A stretch of DNA of 64,000 nt, from contig NZ_AUAZ01000024.1 in the NCBI RefSeq assembly GCF_000428985.1, forward strand, positions 1-64,000, in the 5' to 3' direction. Positions 40,141 through 53,853 of the stretch are shown here, one piece after another. The notes beneath the pieces were generated by a model. The model had not been told where the DNA came from and did no database searches. It saw nothing but the letters and a program-made list of their open reading frames with translations. How positions within the stretch are numbered: the stretch's first letter is position 1; every line of letters begins with the position of its first letter. Made by a program: the position numbers and the translations under genes. Source of the DNA: Marinobacterium litorale DSM 23545. GTDB lineage: Bacteria > Pseudomonadota > Gammaproteobacteria > Pseudomonadales > Balneatricaceae.

Positions 40141-40154
40141 TTGATCTCGATCAA
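40141..40154. promoter_or_regulatory. palindrome TTGATC-TC-GATCAA upstream of mobA
   Basis: A perfect 6-bp inverted repeat with a 2-base spacer, ending 6 bases before the mobA ribosome site AGGAG (40161-40165). It is close to the start codon, so if it is an operator it would act from the downstream side of the promoter. The binding protein is unknown; the LysR product of the adjacent gene is the obvious candidate. Confidence 0.35.
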
Positions 40155-40173
40155 AACTACAGGAGTTCAGCCC

Positions 40174-42111
40174 ATGCAGTTCCATCTCAACGGTTTCAAC
40201 CCCGGCGACCCCCGTTTTTCCGACCCGCAGGATGCTGTCGTCCCGCCACCGATTAAACGCCCGCTCCCGGCAGAGGTGGATGTATTGATTGTCGGCTGCG
40301 GCCCGGCCGGTCTCAACCTAGCCTCTCAGCTGGCCCAGTTCGGCACTATCTCCGTGGCAATAATCGACCAGAAAGATGACCGCCTGCTGGTGGGACAAGC
40401 GGACGGCATCGCCTGCCGTACCATGGAGATGTTCCAGGCCTACGGCTTTGCAGACCAGATTATTCAGGAAGCCTACCAAGTAAACGAAGCGGCCTTCTGG
40501 AAACCGGATGCGGACAAGCCCAATCAGATCAGTCGCAGCAGCAAGGTCCCGGACGTGGCTGATGATCTCTCCGAAATGCCGCACCTGATCATCAACCAGG
40601 CCCGCGTCCACGACGAATTTCTTAAAGTGATGCGCCAGTCCGCCATCAAGCTCGAACCACATTACCAGCGCAAGTTGCTGGGCCTTGAGGTGAGTGAAGA
40701 CAGCTCTGAGGCTTACCCGGTAACAGCTAAGATCGAGCGGATGGTGAACTTCTCCCAGTACACCCAGGAGATCGAAACAGTCAAAGCCAAGTATGTGGTT
40801 GGCTGCGACGGGGCTCGCTCCAGCGTTCGCAACGCGATTGGCAAGGAGCTGGTCGGCGATGCGCTGAATCAGGCCTGGGGCGTGATGGACGTGCTGCTCA
40901 ATACGGACTTCCCCGATATCCGCCTGAAGTCACTGATCCACTCCAACAACGAAGGCAACATGCTGATCATTCCGCGCGAGGGTGGCTACATGGTGCGCCT
41001 CTATATCGAGCTGGATAAGCTCAAGCAGAACGAGAGGGTCGCTCGTGACCAGATGACCCCAGAGGTGCTGATCGCCGCTGCCAATCGCATCATGCAACCC
41101 TACACCGTGGATGTGAAAGAAGTCGCCTGGTGGAGCGTATACGAAATCGGACAGCGTATTACCACCGCCTTTGATGACTCCACCGAGACACGTGCAGCGC
41201 GCGTTTTCCTCGCTGGGGATGCCTGCCACACCCACAGCCCCAAAGCGGGCCAGGGTCTTAACACCTCGGTGATGGATACCTGGAACCTGGGCTGGAAACT
41301 GGCCCATGTACTGACCGGCCGCGCCGATGAGAAGATCCTGAGAACCTACTCCGATGAGCGGCGTGAATATGGCCAGGCTCTGATCGACTTCGACCGGGAG
41401 TTCTCTCGCATGTTCAGCGCCAAACCCAAATCCGCCGACAACCCGGACGGTGTCGATCCGGCCGAGTTCCAGCGCTACTTCCAGTTGTTTGGCGAATACA
41501 CTGCCGGCGTTTCCATCCAGTATCGCCCGTCGCTGATGGTCAGCGAAGGGGAACATCAGACACTGGCAACGGGCCTGACTGTAGGCAAGCGTTTTCACTC
41601 AGCGCCAGTAATCCGGCACGGTGACGCCAAGCCCGATCAGCTGGGACACTGCCACACCGCTAATGGTGCCTACCGTGTCTATGCCTTCGCCGGTAACCAG
41701 ACACCGATGTCTGAAAACTGCGGTGTAAAAGCGCTGTGTGAGTTCCTGACCAACAGCCCGGAATCACCGCTTAAGAAATATACCCCGGCTGACGCTGATC
41801 CGGATAGCGTGATCGACCTCCGGGCGGTTTTCCAACCCCACCACCAGTCTATCGAGCGCAGCACTCTGCACCCGGCCCTGAAACCGAAAAAAGGCCGCTA
41901 CGGCCTTGAGGATCATGAAAAGGTGTTCTGCGTCGACAACCGTCCTGAATCATCAGGCGGTGGCAAAAACATCTATGAGATGCGTGGTATCAATAAGGAA
42001 CAGGGCTGTATCGTCATCGTCCGCCCGGACCAGTATGTGGCCGACGTCATTCCGCTGAATGACTATGACCGCCTTGTTGCCTTCTTCGATAACGTGCTGA
42101 ACCAGATCTAA
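40174..42111 (+). CDS. mobA: 3-hydroxybenzoate 4-monooxygenase MobA
   Basis: A 645-residue flavin monooxygenase of the phenol-hydroxylase fold, strongly resembling Comamonas testosteroni MobA (639 aa). It converts 3-hydroxybenzoate to protocatechuate with NADPH and O2. Seen are MQFHLNGFNPGDPRF, the FAD fingerprint VDVLIVGCGPAGLNLASQLA, GQADGIACRTMEMFQAYGFA, YVVGCDGARSSVR and the FAD motif VFLAGDACHTHSPKAGQGLN, with a C-terminal thioredoxin-like domain. AGGAG eight bases upstream selects ATG 40174; the upstream frame to 40141 lacks a ribosome site. It ends at a terminator. Confidence 0.92.
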   Translation: MQFHLNGFNPGDPRFSDPQDAVVPPPIKRPLPAEVDVLIVGCGPAGLNLASQLAQFGTISVAIIDQKDDRLLVGQADGIACRTMEMFQAYGFADQIIQEAYQVNEAAFWKPDADKPNQISRSSKVPDVADDLSEMPHLIINQARVHDEFLKVMRQSAIKLEPHYQRKLLGLEVSEDSSEAYPVTAKIERMVNFSQYTQEIETVKAKYVVGCDGARSSVRNAIGKELVGDALNQAWGVMDVLLNTDFPDIRLKSLIHSNNEGNMLIIPREGGYMVRLYIELDKLKQNERVARDQMTPEVLIAAANRIMQPYTVDVKEVAWWSVYEIGQRITTAFDDSTETRAARVFLAGDACHTHSPKAGQGLNTSVMDTWNLGWKLAHVLTGRADEKILRTYSDERREYGQALIDFDREFSRMFSAKPKSADNPDGVDPAEFQRYFQLFGEYTAGVSIQYRPSLMVSEGEHQTLATGLTVGKRFHSAPVIRHGDAKPDQLGHCHTANGAYRVYAFAGNQTPMSENCGVKALCEFLTNSPESPLKKYTPADADPDSVIDLRAVFQPHHQSIERSTLHPALKPKKGRYGLEDHEKVFCVDNRPESSGGGKNIYEMRGINKEQGCIVIVRPDQYVADVIPLNDYDRLVAFFDNVLNQI

Positions 42112-42120
42112 GCTGCACCA

Positions 42121-42156
42121 AAGCCCACCTGTCTGTCTCCCCGTTCAGGTGGGCTT
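42121..42156 (+). terminator. intrinsic terminator of mobA
   Basis: AAGCCCACCTG (42121-42131) and CAGGTGGGCTT (42146-42156) form a perfect 11-bp stem, followed by TTCTCTCC. It lies 10 bases after the mobA stop. Confidence 0.85.
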
Positions 42157-42204
42157 TTCTCTCCCCACCCCTTTCGGTCGATCCATCTCCGCTAAACTGG
42201 TGCT

Positions 42205-42858
42205 ATGGACAAGTTAAGTAACGACATACCATCACCGGTTATCGGCCACCGTGGCATTCCAAGTCTAGCGCCGGAAAACAGTCTTGAGGGTCTACACAAG
42301 GCCTCGGAGCTCGGCGTCGGCTGGGTAGAGATGGATGTCACCCTTAACCCAGATGGCATCGCCGTTATGAGCCATGATCCCGTGACTGGTGGTCTAGGCT
42401 CCAGCCCCGCTCTACCGACACTGGCCGAGACCCTGCAACGGCTCAACGAACTCTCGACCGGCCTCAACCTTGAAATCAAAGACCACGGATATCCGCCGGA
42501 GCTGATCGTCGCGCAGGTTCTGAAAGTCATTGAGCAATCGCAGGTCCCCGGGGATCACCTGCTGCTTTCCAGTTTCAACAGCCAGATACTGGCCCAGTGC
42601 CTTATCCAGGCACCTCATCTGCGCCGGGGGTTGATCGCCAAGACGCTGAGCAAAGACTGGCAAGAGATATCCGTACAACTGAATCTGTACAGCTTGCATC
42701 CTTACTGGAAAACGTTGACTCCCAACCTGGTTACTGAGATCAAGCGGCAGGGACTGCACCTTTACACCTGGACCGTCAATGATCCTAAAGCGGTACGAAT
42801 ACTCTGGTCCTCGGGACTGGATGGCGTGATAACCGATTACCCACAGCGCTTCAAATAG
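42205..42858 (+). CDS. glycerophosphodiester phosphodiesterase
   Basis: A 217-residue GDPD-family enzyme. It has VIGHRGIPSLAPENSLEGL (catalytic His, Arg and Glu), WVEMDVTLNPDGIAVMSHDP (metal-binding Glu/Asp and second His), LNLEIKDHG, and the C-terminal LYTWTVNDPKAVRIL. It cleaves glycerophosphodiesters to glycerol-3-phosphate and an alcohol. It is cytoplasmic, with no signal peptide, like UgpQ. Glycerol-3-phosphate is also the acceptor of the GgpPS enzyme, but no operon link exists. Confidence 0.92.
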   Translation: MDKLSNDIPSPVIGHRGIPSLAPENSLEGLHKASELGVGWVEMDVTLNPDGIAVMSHDPVTGGLGSSPALPTLAETLQRLNELSTGLNLEIKDHGYPPELIVAQVLKVIEQSQVPGDHLLLSSFNSQILAQCLIQAPHLRRGLIAKTLSKDWQEISVQLNLYSLHPYWKTLTPNLVTEIKRQGLHLYTWTVNDPKAVRILWSSGLDGVITDYPQRFK

Positions 42859-43044
42859 ATAGCCGAATCAACGAAGACTCACCCCGGCTGTTAATCCAAG
42901 CGTCACAAGATCATCACGCGCCTGCTTTCCCGCCGTCACAAGCCCCCCAGATAATTTCGCACGAAACAGGAAGCTGCGTGAACAAGGTGTTTAGTATTCA
43001 CACCTAGCTTGATCTTCCTTCTATCAAGCCTTCAATAACGTACT

Positions 43045-45085
<2,041 letters not shown>

Positions 45086-45095
45086 GAGTACCTCC

Positions 45096-45407
45096 TCACA
45101 GAGATTTATCAAAGTAAAAACGGATCTGGTCCTGGTCGGCCCAAATCTGTCCCGCGAAGGAAGCCAAATTAATCTCCAACTCCTGCATGTTGAACCGGCG
45201 GCCCAACTGCTCCTCCAGCGTTTTGCGGGTCAGGATCAGTTCTCCATCGGTCTCGATACGTACATATGCCCGCTTGTCTTCCACCCGGATCTCCTTGCCC
45301 GGATTATCGATCTCCGCCGTTTCGATCACTGGCTCCACAAGTTCACCAGCGCGGATAATCGGTCCAACGTTATTGTTGTTTAAGGCCTGATCACCCATCG
45401 TACTCAT
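45096..45407 (-). CDS. tmoD: toluene-4-monooxygenase effector protein TmoD
   Basis: A 103-residue cofactor-free effector, the KR1 length, with [20 protein letters not shown] and [20 protein letters not shown]. It binds the hydroxylase, tunes the diiron site and improves coupling and regiospecificity. AGAGGG precedes ATG 45407; the longer frame to 45521 overlaps tmoC and is not used. A 61-base gap separates it from tmoC. Confidence 0.95.
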   Translation of the reverse strand: MSTMGDQALNNNNVGPIIRAGELVEPVIETAEIDNPGKEIRVEDKRAYVRIETDGELILTRKTLEEQLGRRFNMQELEINLASFAGQIWADQDQIRFYFDKSL

Positions 45408-45468
45408 CACGTTATCCCTCTTTTGCTCAGCTGTTTTGCTAATGGTTGGTGCAACAACTGGCGCTGCT

Positions 45469-45807
45469 TCAGGTGTGTGCCATATTTGGCGAAACGCCTT
45501 CTGTATTGACGTAAATATCATCGCCCTTCACCTCTACGGGGTACTCAGCAAGGCAGCAATCTTCCGGGTTGATGCCCTGTCCGCTTTCATCATCAAAGGT
45601 CCACAGGTGGGCACGACAGGTGATTACGCCACCCTCGTAACTGCCCTCAGACAACAGAATCTCCTGATGGGGACAGATCGCCTGGTAGGCTTTCACCCCA
45701 TGCTCCTCGCTGTTGACGATCAGGATTTCGGTACCGTCCGAGGTCTCGAAGGTCTCCATCTCGCCTGCCCAGATGTCGTCAAGGGAACAGACTTTTTCAA
45801 AGCTCAT
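45469..45807 (-). CDS. tmoC: toluene-4-monooxygenase Rieske ferredoxin TmoC
   Basis: A 112-residue Rieske protein that carries electrons from TmoF to the hydroxylase. The 2Fe-2S ligands are Cys45 and His47 in CPHQEILL, and Cys64 and His67 in [10 protein letters not shown]. Length and sequence ([20 protein letters not shown]) match KR1 TmoC. It lies 5 bases after tmoB. Confidence 0.96.
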   Translation of the reverse strand: MSFEKVCSLDDIWAGEMETFETSDGTEILIVNSEEHGVKAYQAICPHQEILLSEGSYEGGVITCRAHLWTFDDESGQGINPEDCCLAEYPVEVKGDDIYVNTEGVSPNMAHT

Positions 45808-45812
45808 TACGG

Positions 45813-46067
45813 CTAGTCCTCAAATACCACATCGATCACTTCGGTCGGTTTCAGGCCGCTCTCGGCGACCGTCATCTCCCGCGGGAACAGTTCTCTTGAT
45901 TGATGTTTGCGAACACGCATCACCCCGGCACGAGGCGCAACGCGGCGGTTAACACAGTGGTAAGCGACCTTCTCCGCCACCTGGTCCATGGAATCATTCA
46001 GATCCACGACGATCAGTTGCACCAAGAAGTCACGTTCAAACGCGGCATGAATTGGAAATGCTGACAT
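45813..46067 (-). CDS. tmoB: toluene-4-monooxygenase hydroxylase gamma subunit TmoB
   Basis: An 84-residue ubiquitin-like small subunit of the T4MO hydroxylase ([40 protein letters not shown]). Two adjacent ATGs occur. The second (46067) has AGGAG at 6 bases and gives the KR1 length; the first is only 3 bases from AGGAG. It binds the side of TmoA and completes the (alpha-beta-gamma)2 hydroxylase. Confidence 0.94.
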   Translation of the reverse strand: MSAFPIHAAFERDFLVQLIVVDLNDSMDQVAEKVAYHCVNRRVAPRAGVMRVRKHQSRELFPREMTVAESGLKPTEVIDVVFED

Positions 46068-46087
46068 CATCTACTCCTTAAACCGGT

Positions 46088-47590
46088 TCAAGCCGACTTT
46101 TTCATTTCGGGTTTACACTTCTCGGCCCAGGCGAAGTCATGGGCGTCTTTACCCATCTCCTCCACACACTGGAACCCCATGTACTGCAGCGCGCCCTCCA
46201 GAGTCATCGGCTGGATCTGCCCGGCCAAGAAGCGGTCGACAATGTTCAGGTGGTTCTGGTACTGCTCCGGATCTTGCTGGAAGATCCAGCGATCCACTTC
46301 CGAACCGAAGTGGTACAGGCGACCGTTGTGCTCAAGGCTGAACACCTTGACGTCCCAGTCATCGCCGGGAATACCGACCAACGGAATCTGGCTCATATTG
46401 CACACGGTAGGCAGAGTTTCCGGGGAAACCAGTTCCATGCGATCGTTAATCACGTTGTCGGTGATCACATCCCAGCAACGGCCCCAGCGCTTGCTCCAGC
46501 CCGGATACTTCTCCTCCAGCCAGTCACGCTCCTCCGGTGTCACCCCTGCCGCCGGGTTCCACCAGGCGGTTGTACGCCAGTACCAGACACCCATGTGATA
46601 GCTGTGGGGCAGCTCATCGATATCCTTGAGGAACAGATCCCAGTACCAGGGCTTATCCAGACCGAGATCGAGCAGTGCACGTTCGAACTGACCGATGATC
46701 CACTCGTACATGAACTCCTTGAACGACTGGTGGCGGTGCTCCAGCGGCGTGTAGTAATCCATGATCGGACCGGTCAGCACCGCGAACAGACGCCAGGCAC
46801 GCCAGATCGCCATGTCGACCTTCTTCTGCGCTTCCTCCTTCTTGCCGTTCTCGATCAGCACCTGCAGCGCCGGACCACCCTGCTGCGCGTGGCGGGACTC
46901 ATCGGTCTGTATGCTGGAGATCAGGTTGGCAAAGGTGTAGTCCCCGGCATCGGCCGCATCGGCCGCCAGACCGAGGAACTGCATGTTGGTGAAACCGGTT
47001 TCGAACGAGAAGGTCAGCATGATCGCGACGCTGATCGCATCGCGTCCGGTGATGATGTCGTCGAAGAAGTGCTTGGCAGCGATCGCGGCCCATTCATTAC
47101 TCTGGTAAGCGCGCCAGGCCCAGTCAAACTGACGGTCCTTCTTGCAGTACTCATGCGGGAAAAACAGTTGGATCTGGCCGTGACGCAGCTCGTCCATCAT
47201 GCCGAACGCGGCCATGTTGCGGTTACCAGGCGCCTTTGAGAATCTCGCCATGCGCCCTTCACCCGTTACAGCTGCATACTCGCCAACGGCTATGGCACCG
47301 TAATGCGCTTTCAGGATGCTGATCCAGCCCGGATCGGAATTTTCATAGATCTGCGCACGCTCAAGTGCGGCCTTTACGGAATAAGCACCGGCATCTTTTT
47401 CACGCTGAATACTGACATATTCCGGGTAGGAGGTTTTATAAGGCTCATCGTAGCTTTCCCATTTTTCCAGCGGGATGCCCATATGGCCGGACATCTGCTC
47501 AGGGAACAACTGCTCTTCGGTGACATAACTGGGGGTCCAGTTAGTCGCCCTGGTCAGTTCATACCAGTCTTTACGGGGATGCATCGCCAT
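46088..47590 (-). CDS. tmoA: toluene-4-monooxygenase catalytic alpha subunit TmoA
   Basis: A 500-residue diiron hydroxylase subunit, very close to KR1 TmoA. All six iron ligands are at the T4MO positions: Glu104, Glu134, His137 (DELRH), Glu197 (SFETGFTN), Glu231 and His234 (TDESRH). Pocket residues reported to set para-regiospecificity are also conserved (Ile100, Gly103, Ala107, Thr201, Phe205), so toluene should be oxidised mainly to p-cresol. GGAG precedes ATG 47590. It is the second gene of the tmoXABCDEF operon. Related substrates such as benzene may also be used. Confidence 0.97.
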   Translation of the reverse strand: MAMHPRKDWYELTRATNWTPSYVTEEQLFPEQMSGHMGIPLEKWESYDEPYKTSYPEYVSIQREKDAGAYSVKAALERAQIYENSDPGWISILKAHYGAIAVGEYAAVTGEGRMARFSKAPGNRNMAAFGMMDELRHGQIQLFFPHEYCKKDRQFDWAWRAYQSNEWAAIAAKHFFDDIITGRDAISVAIMLTFSFETGFTNMQFLGLAADAADAGDYTFANLISSIQTDESRHAQQGGPALQVLIENGKKEEAQKKVDMAIWRAWRLFAVLTGPIMDYYTPLEHRHQSFKEFMYEWIIGQFERALLDLGLDKPWYWDLFLKDIDELPHSYHMGVWYWRTTAWWNPAAGVTPEERDWLEEKYPGWSKRWGRCWDVITDNVINDRMELVSPETLPTVCNMSQIPLVGIPGDDWDVKVFSLEHNGRLYHFGSEVDRWIFQQDPEQYQNHLNIVDRFLAGQIQPMTLEGALQYMGFQCVEEMGKDAHDFAWAEKCKPEMKKSA

Positions 47591-47616
47591 CTTGTTATTC
47601 TCCGTGCGGGTTGGGT

Positions 47617-48981
47617 TTAAAAGTTCTTGCTATAGGAGACCACGGCGTTGATCTGGCTGTGGCTTTGGTTCAACGTCTCGGTGCCTGCAAGGTAAGACGG
47701 CGTATCCAGGCTCTCTTTCAAGCCGAACGAAAGCGCCATACCCAGCCTCGACCCGCTGTCGAAGCGGTACTCACCACCAAGAGAGATGTGTTCTTTCAGA
47801 TAAGCTGGGATCACAGGCAGTATCAGGTTGTTGTCCTGTGCCTGCTGCGCATAGCTGTAGCCTGCGCGAAGTGTCAGCTTGTCGTTGTAGCGGTAAGCGG
47901 TGCCGATAGAGGCCACCGTAATATCCTGATACTGATGCGGCAGTACGATATCGATTCCACCAGCCGGGGAGCTGAAACCCACATTGATGTTCTCCATCAC
48001 ATCACTCCAGTAGGTGCGCTTGATATCGCCGGTCACCAGCCAACGGTCGTTGATCTGATGCGCAATCCCCAAGGCCAGACTGGCGGGCATCTCGAAGTCT
48101 TTAATGCGGATATCGCCACTTAGCGGCAACACAGAACCGTCACTAGCGACACCTGTAAGCGTTGCCCTCCCCTCCAGGTCCCCCACCGAGGTCTCGAAGT
48201 TGTACATCGCGCCCAGAACGGTGCTGTCGCCTAGCTTATAGGTCAGGCCCAAACGCCCACCCAAACCGATCGCGTCTACACCGCCGCCAGTCGGAGAGTT
48301 ACGGGTTAAGCTGAAGTGCGCGGCACCGCCAGGACCGACGAATCCGGCCAGCGGGGCCACCAGGCCACCTGAGAGATTACCTCCGGCAGCGAGTGCACCA
48401 ACTTGGGAGGCAGGAAGAAGAAGTTCGAGATTAAGTGCAGTCCAGACCAGATCGAGGCTGCCGCCGACGGTCAGGTCCGGTGTCACCTCATAGCTGAAGC
48501 CGACGGGTGCACGCAGCACCAGCAGACGGCTGGAGTTTTCGAAGCTGGTTTGTGTCCCGTTTTCGGTCCGTGACAGGAAACTGTCGTTACCGAACTCGGT
48601 GCCCAGGCCACCGTTAGCGAACAGCCCTACACCCAGGTGCCATCTGTCCAGCTCGGTGACATAACTCAGCTGCGGTGCGAAGTAGGGTCCACGGTTATTG
48701 GATTCCGTGCTGCTCTTGGCCACCTCTCCGCTGCTGTTTCGCGCCTTGATATCGGTGGTGACGATATCCAGCCCGACTTCGAGCTGACTGCCATCCGGCG
48801 CCAGCCCCAAGGTAGCGGGGTTGCTGATCAACGCCGCGTTTCCGGTATAGTAAGAGGAGCTGGTGCCACCCATCGCACGAGAGGTTGCACCAAATCCTTC
48901 AAGGTCAAACACCTGCGTTGCATGTACGCTAAAAGCACATGACCCCAATAGCAGTGCGCTGGCACTTTTTATTTTTATCAT
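47617..48981 (-). CDS. tmoX: outer-membrane aromatic hydrocarbon channel TmoX/TodX (FadL family)
   Basis: A 454-residue FadL-family beta-barrel that admits toluene-like compounds across the outer membrane. The signal peptide is followed by the mature start ATQVFDLEGFGATSRAMGG, containing the FadL NPA motif in ALISNPATLGLAPDG, and it ends with SQINAVVSYSKNF as in P. putida TodX. The second ATG (48981) is preferred: GGGTGA lies before it, and the ATG at 48993 has no ribosome site. It is the first gene after the TodT-box promoter. Confidence 0.93.
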   Translation of the reverse strand: MIKIKSASALLLGSCAFSVHATQVFDLEGFGATSRAMGGTSSSYYTGNAALISNPATLGLAPDGSQLEVGLDIVTTDIKARNSSGEVAKSSTESNNRGPYFAPQLSYVTELDRWHLGVGLFANGGLGTEFGNDSFLSRTENGTQTSFENSSRLLVLRAPVGFSYEVTPDLTVGGSLDLVWTALNLELLLPASQVGALAAGGNLSGGLVAPLAGFVGPGGAAHFSLTRNSPTGGGVDAIGLGGRLGLTYKLGDSTVLGAMYNFETSVGDLEGRATLTGVASDGSVLPLSGDIRIKDFEMPASLALGIAHQINDRWLVTGDIKRTYWSDVMENINVGFSSPAGGIDIVLPHQYQDITVASIGTAYRYNDKLTLRAGYSYAQQAQDNNLILPVIPAYLKEHISLGGEYRFDSGSRLGMALSFGLKESLDTPSYLAGTETLNQSHSQINAVVSYSKNF

Positions 48982-49089
48982 CTGTTCACCCATTTTTATT
49001 TTTATATACTTTCTCAGGCAAAACGCCGTTTGATAGTGATTAGAATTCTTTCAGCTCAGGGATAAAAAGAAATTATTTTTTGGATTATG

Positions 49090-49149
49090 GGTTTATTTTA
49101 AAAATGTAATTATCTAAACCAAGGTTTATCAAAACTAAACTATGGGTTA
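49090..49149 (-). promoter_or_regulatory. TodT/TmoT boxes of the tmoX promoter
   Basis: Box A, TAAACC-AA-GGTTTA (49115-49128), is a perfect dyad. Box B, TAAACTATGGGTTA (49136-49149), matches box A at 11 of 14 positions and is centred exactly 21 bases away. A half-site, GGTTTA, lies at 49090-49095, where a third box at 28 bases would fall. The PtodX promoter, as I recall it, has TodT sites at -57, -85 and -106 with the same 28/21 spacing. That predicts transcription of tmoX from about 49036. No clear -35/-10 pair was found. Confidence 0.75.
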
Positions 49150-49221
49150 ACTTTGGCTGAAAATTAAGTTATCTGGATCAACAAAAGAGCATCAAAAAAA
49201 GGCTATACTCATTACCCATAA

Positions 49222-52814
<3,593 letters not shown>

Positions 52815-53006
52815 AGCGCTCGAGCATCTCAATTATCCCCCAGACCATCCGTGAGAGCATTCGTTGGTTCGATGCATAGGAAAGCCCTACGCCCTTAGGA
52901 GACTGTGCTCCAACTAGCAGCATTCACCGTTCTCCCATGAAGACAAGCAAATCGTAAACGGTCACAGAACGGCCACGAAAGAAGGCCAAAGAACCATAAA
53001 CGAAAA

Positions 53007-53024
53007 AATCGCCCTAAGGCGATT
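53007..53024 (-). terminator. terminator of tRNA-Pro
   Basis: AATCGCC (53007-53013) and GGCGATT (53018-53024) pair around CTAA. On the minus strand the hairpin is followed by a run of T (GATTTTTTCG). It lies 22 bases past the 3' end of tRNA-Pro. Confidence 0.85.
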
Positions 53025-53045
53025 CTTCTATCTCTTTGATTTAAA

Positions 53046-53122
53046 TGGTCGGGACGGCAGGATTTGAACCTGCGACCCCCTGCACCCCATGCAGGTGCGC
53101 TACCAGACTGCGCTACGCCCCG
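53046..53122 (-). tRNA. tRNA-Pro (anticodon GGG)
   Basis: Minus strand: acceptor CGGGGCG paired with CGTCCCG, D arm GCGC...GCGC, anticodon stem CCTGC/GCAGG with loop ATGGGGT (anticodon GGG, reads CCC), T loop TTCAAAT, and encoded CCA (53048-53046). It is the first gene on the housekeeping side of the tmo cluster, with its 3' end facing tmoT. Confidence 0.95.
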
Positions 53123-53193
53123 ACTAGGCGGAGACCCTGAGGCCTCGAAGAGAGATGCGAATACTACCTTAAGGGTTTGATAATGTGAAGCTT

Positions 53194-53556
53194 TTATCGC
53201 ACTGTTTTTAACAGGTCTCGAATGCTTTCGAGTTCTGTAATAGTTTGCTTAAGCAACTGCCGATAACGTTTGGAATCCTCACTGGCTTCACCGCCTTTCA
53301 ACCACTGCCTGGCTCCGACAATCGTAAAGCCCTGATCATACAAAAGGCTACGAATCTGTCGGATAAGGAGGAGGTCCTGGCGCTGATAGTAACGGCGGTT
53401 ATTACGTTTGACCGGCTTGATTTGATCGAACTCCTGCTCCCAATACCGCAGGACGTGCGGCTTGAGATCGCAGAGCTTGGCGGCCTCGCCGATGGTGAAG
53501 TAGCGTTTGCCGGGGATCGGTTCCAGCTCAGTCTGAGTTGGACTGCTGGCCGGCAT
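53194..53556 (-). CDS. MerR-family regulator downstream of ihfA
   Basis: A 120-residue MerR-type protein with the N-terminal HTH and wing ([40 protein letters not shown]) and a short coiled-coil tail. It lacks the metal-binding Cys of MerR/CueR types. The pair ihfA-merR is common in gammaproteobacteria and its function is not well defined. It overlaps the end of ihfA by 29 bases. Confidence 0.9.
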   Translation of the reverse strand: MPASSPTQTELEPIPGKRYFTIGEAAKLCDLKPHVLRYWEQEFDQIKPVKRNNRRYYQRQDLLLIRQIRSLLYDQGFTIVGARQWLKGGEASEDSKRYRQLLKQTITELESIRDLLKTVR

Positions 53557-53839
53557 AGGCTTCTACACGTTCCTTGAGTTTCTGTCCCGGACGGAAGGTC
53601 ACGACCCGACGTGCGGAAATCGGGACCTCCTCTCCGGTTTTGGGATTGCGGCCCGGCCTCTGGCGCTTATCGCGCAGATCGAAATTGCCAAAGCCGGACA
53701 GCTTCACATGCTCGTTTGACGCGAGGCTTACACGGATTTCATCGAAGAAGGATTCCACCATCTCCTTTGCTTCCCGTTTATTAAGACCCAGTTCTTCAAA
53801 AAGACGCTCGGCCATATCCGCTTTTGTCAAAGAGCTCAT
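53528..53839 (-). CDS. ihfA: integration host factor alpha subunit IhfA
   Basis: A 103-residue DNA-bending HU/IHF protein: [40 protein letters not shown] and [10 protein letters not shown], including the Pro in RNPKT that intercalates DNA. The ATG at 53839 is chosen because AGGGTG sits eight bases before it; the frame start at 53848 would abut the ribosome site. It pairs with IhfB, encoded elsewhere. It lies 14 bases after pheT, the usual pheST-ihfA arrangement. Confidence 0.96.
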   Translation of the reverse strand: MSSLTKADMAERLFEELGLNKREAKEMVESFFDEIRVSLASNEHVKLSGFGNFDLRDKRQRPGRNPKTGEEVPISARRVVTFRPGQKLKERVEAYAGQQSNSD

Positions 53840-53853
53840 GACATTCACCCTGT

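Noticed and set aside
43008-43028. CTTGAT/ATCAAG dyad as the tmoF terminator
   Set aside because: The stem is only 6 bp and AT-rich with no T-run in either direction. It is too weak to call.
46139-47239. 366-codon plus-strand frame opposite tmoA
   Set aside because: tmoA on the other strand is certain from its active-site residues. This frame has no recognisable motif.
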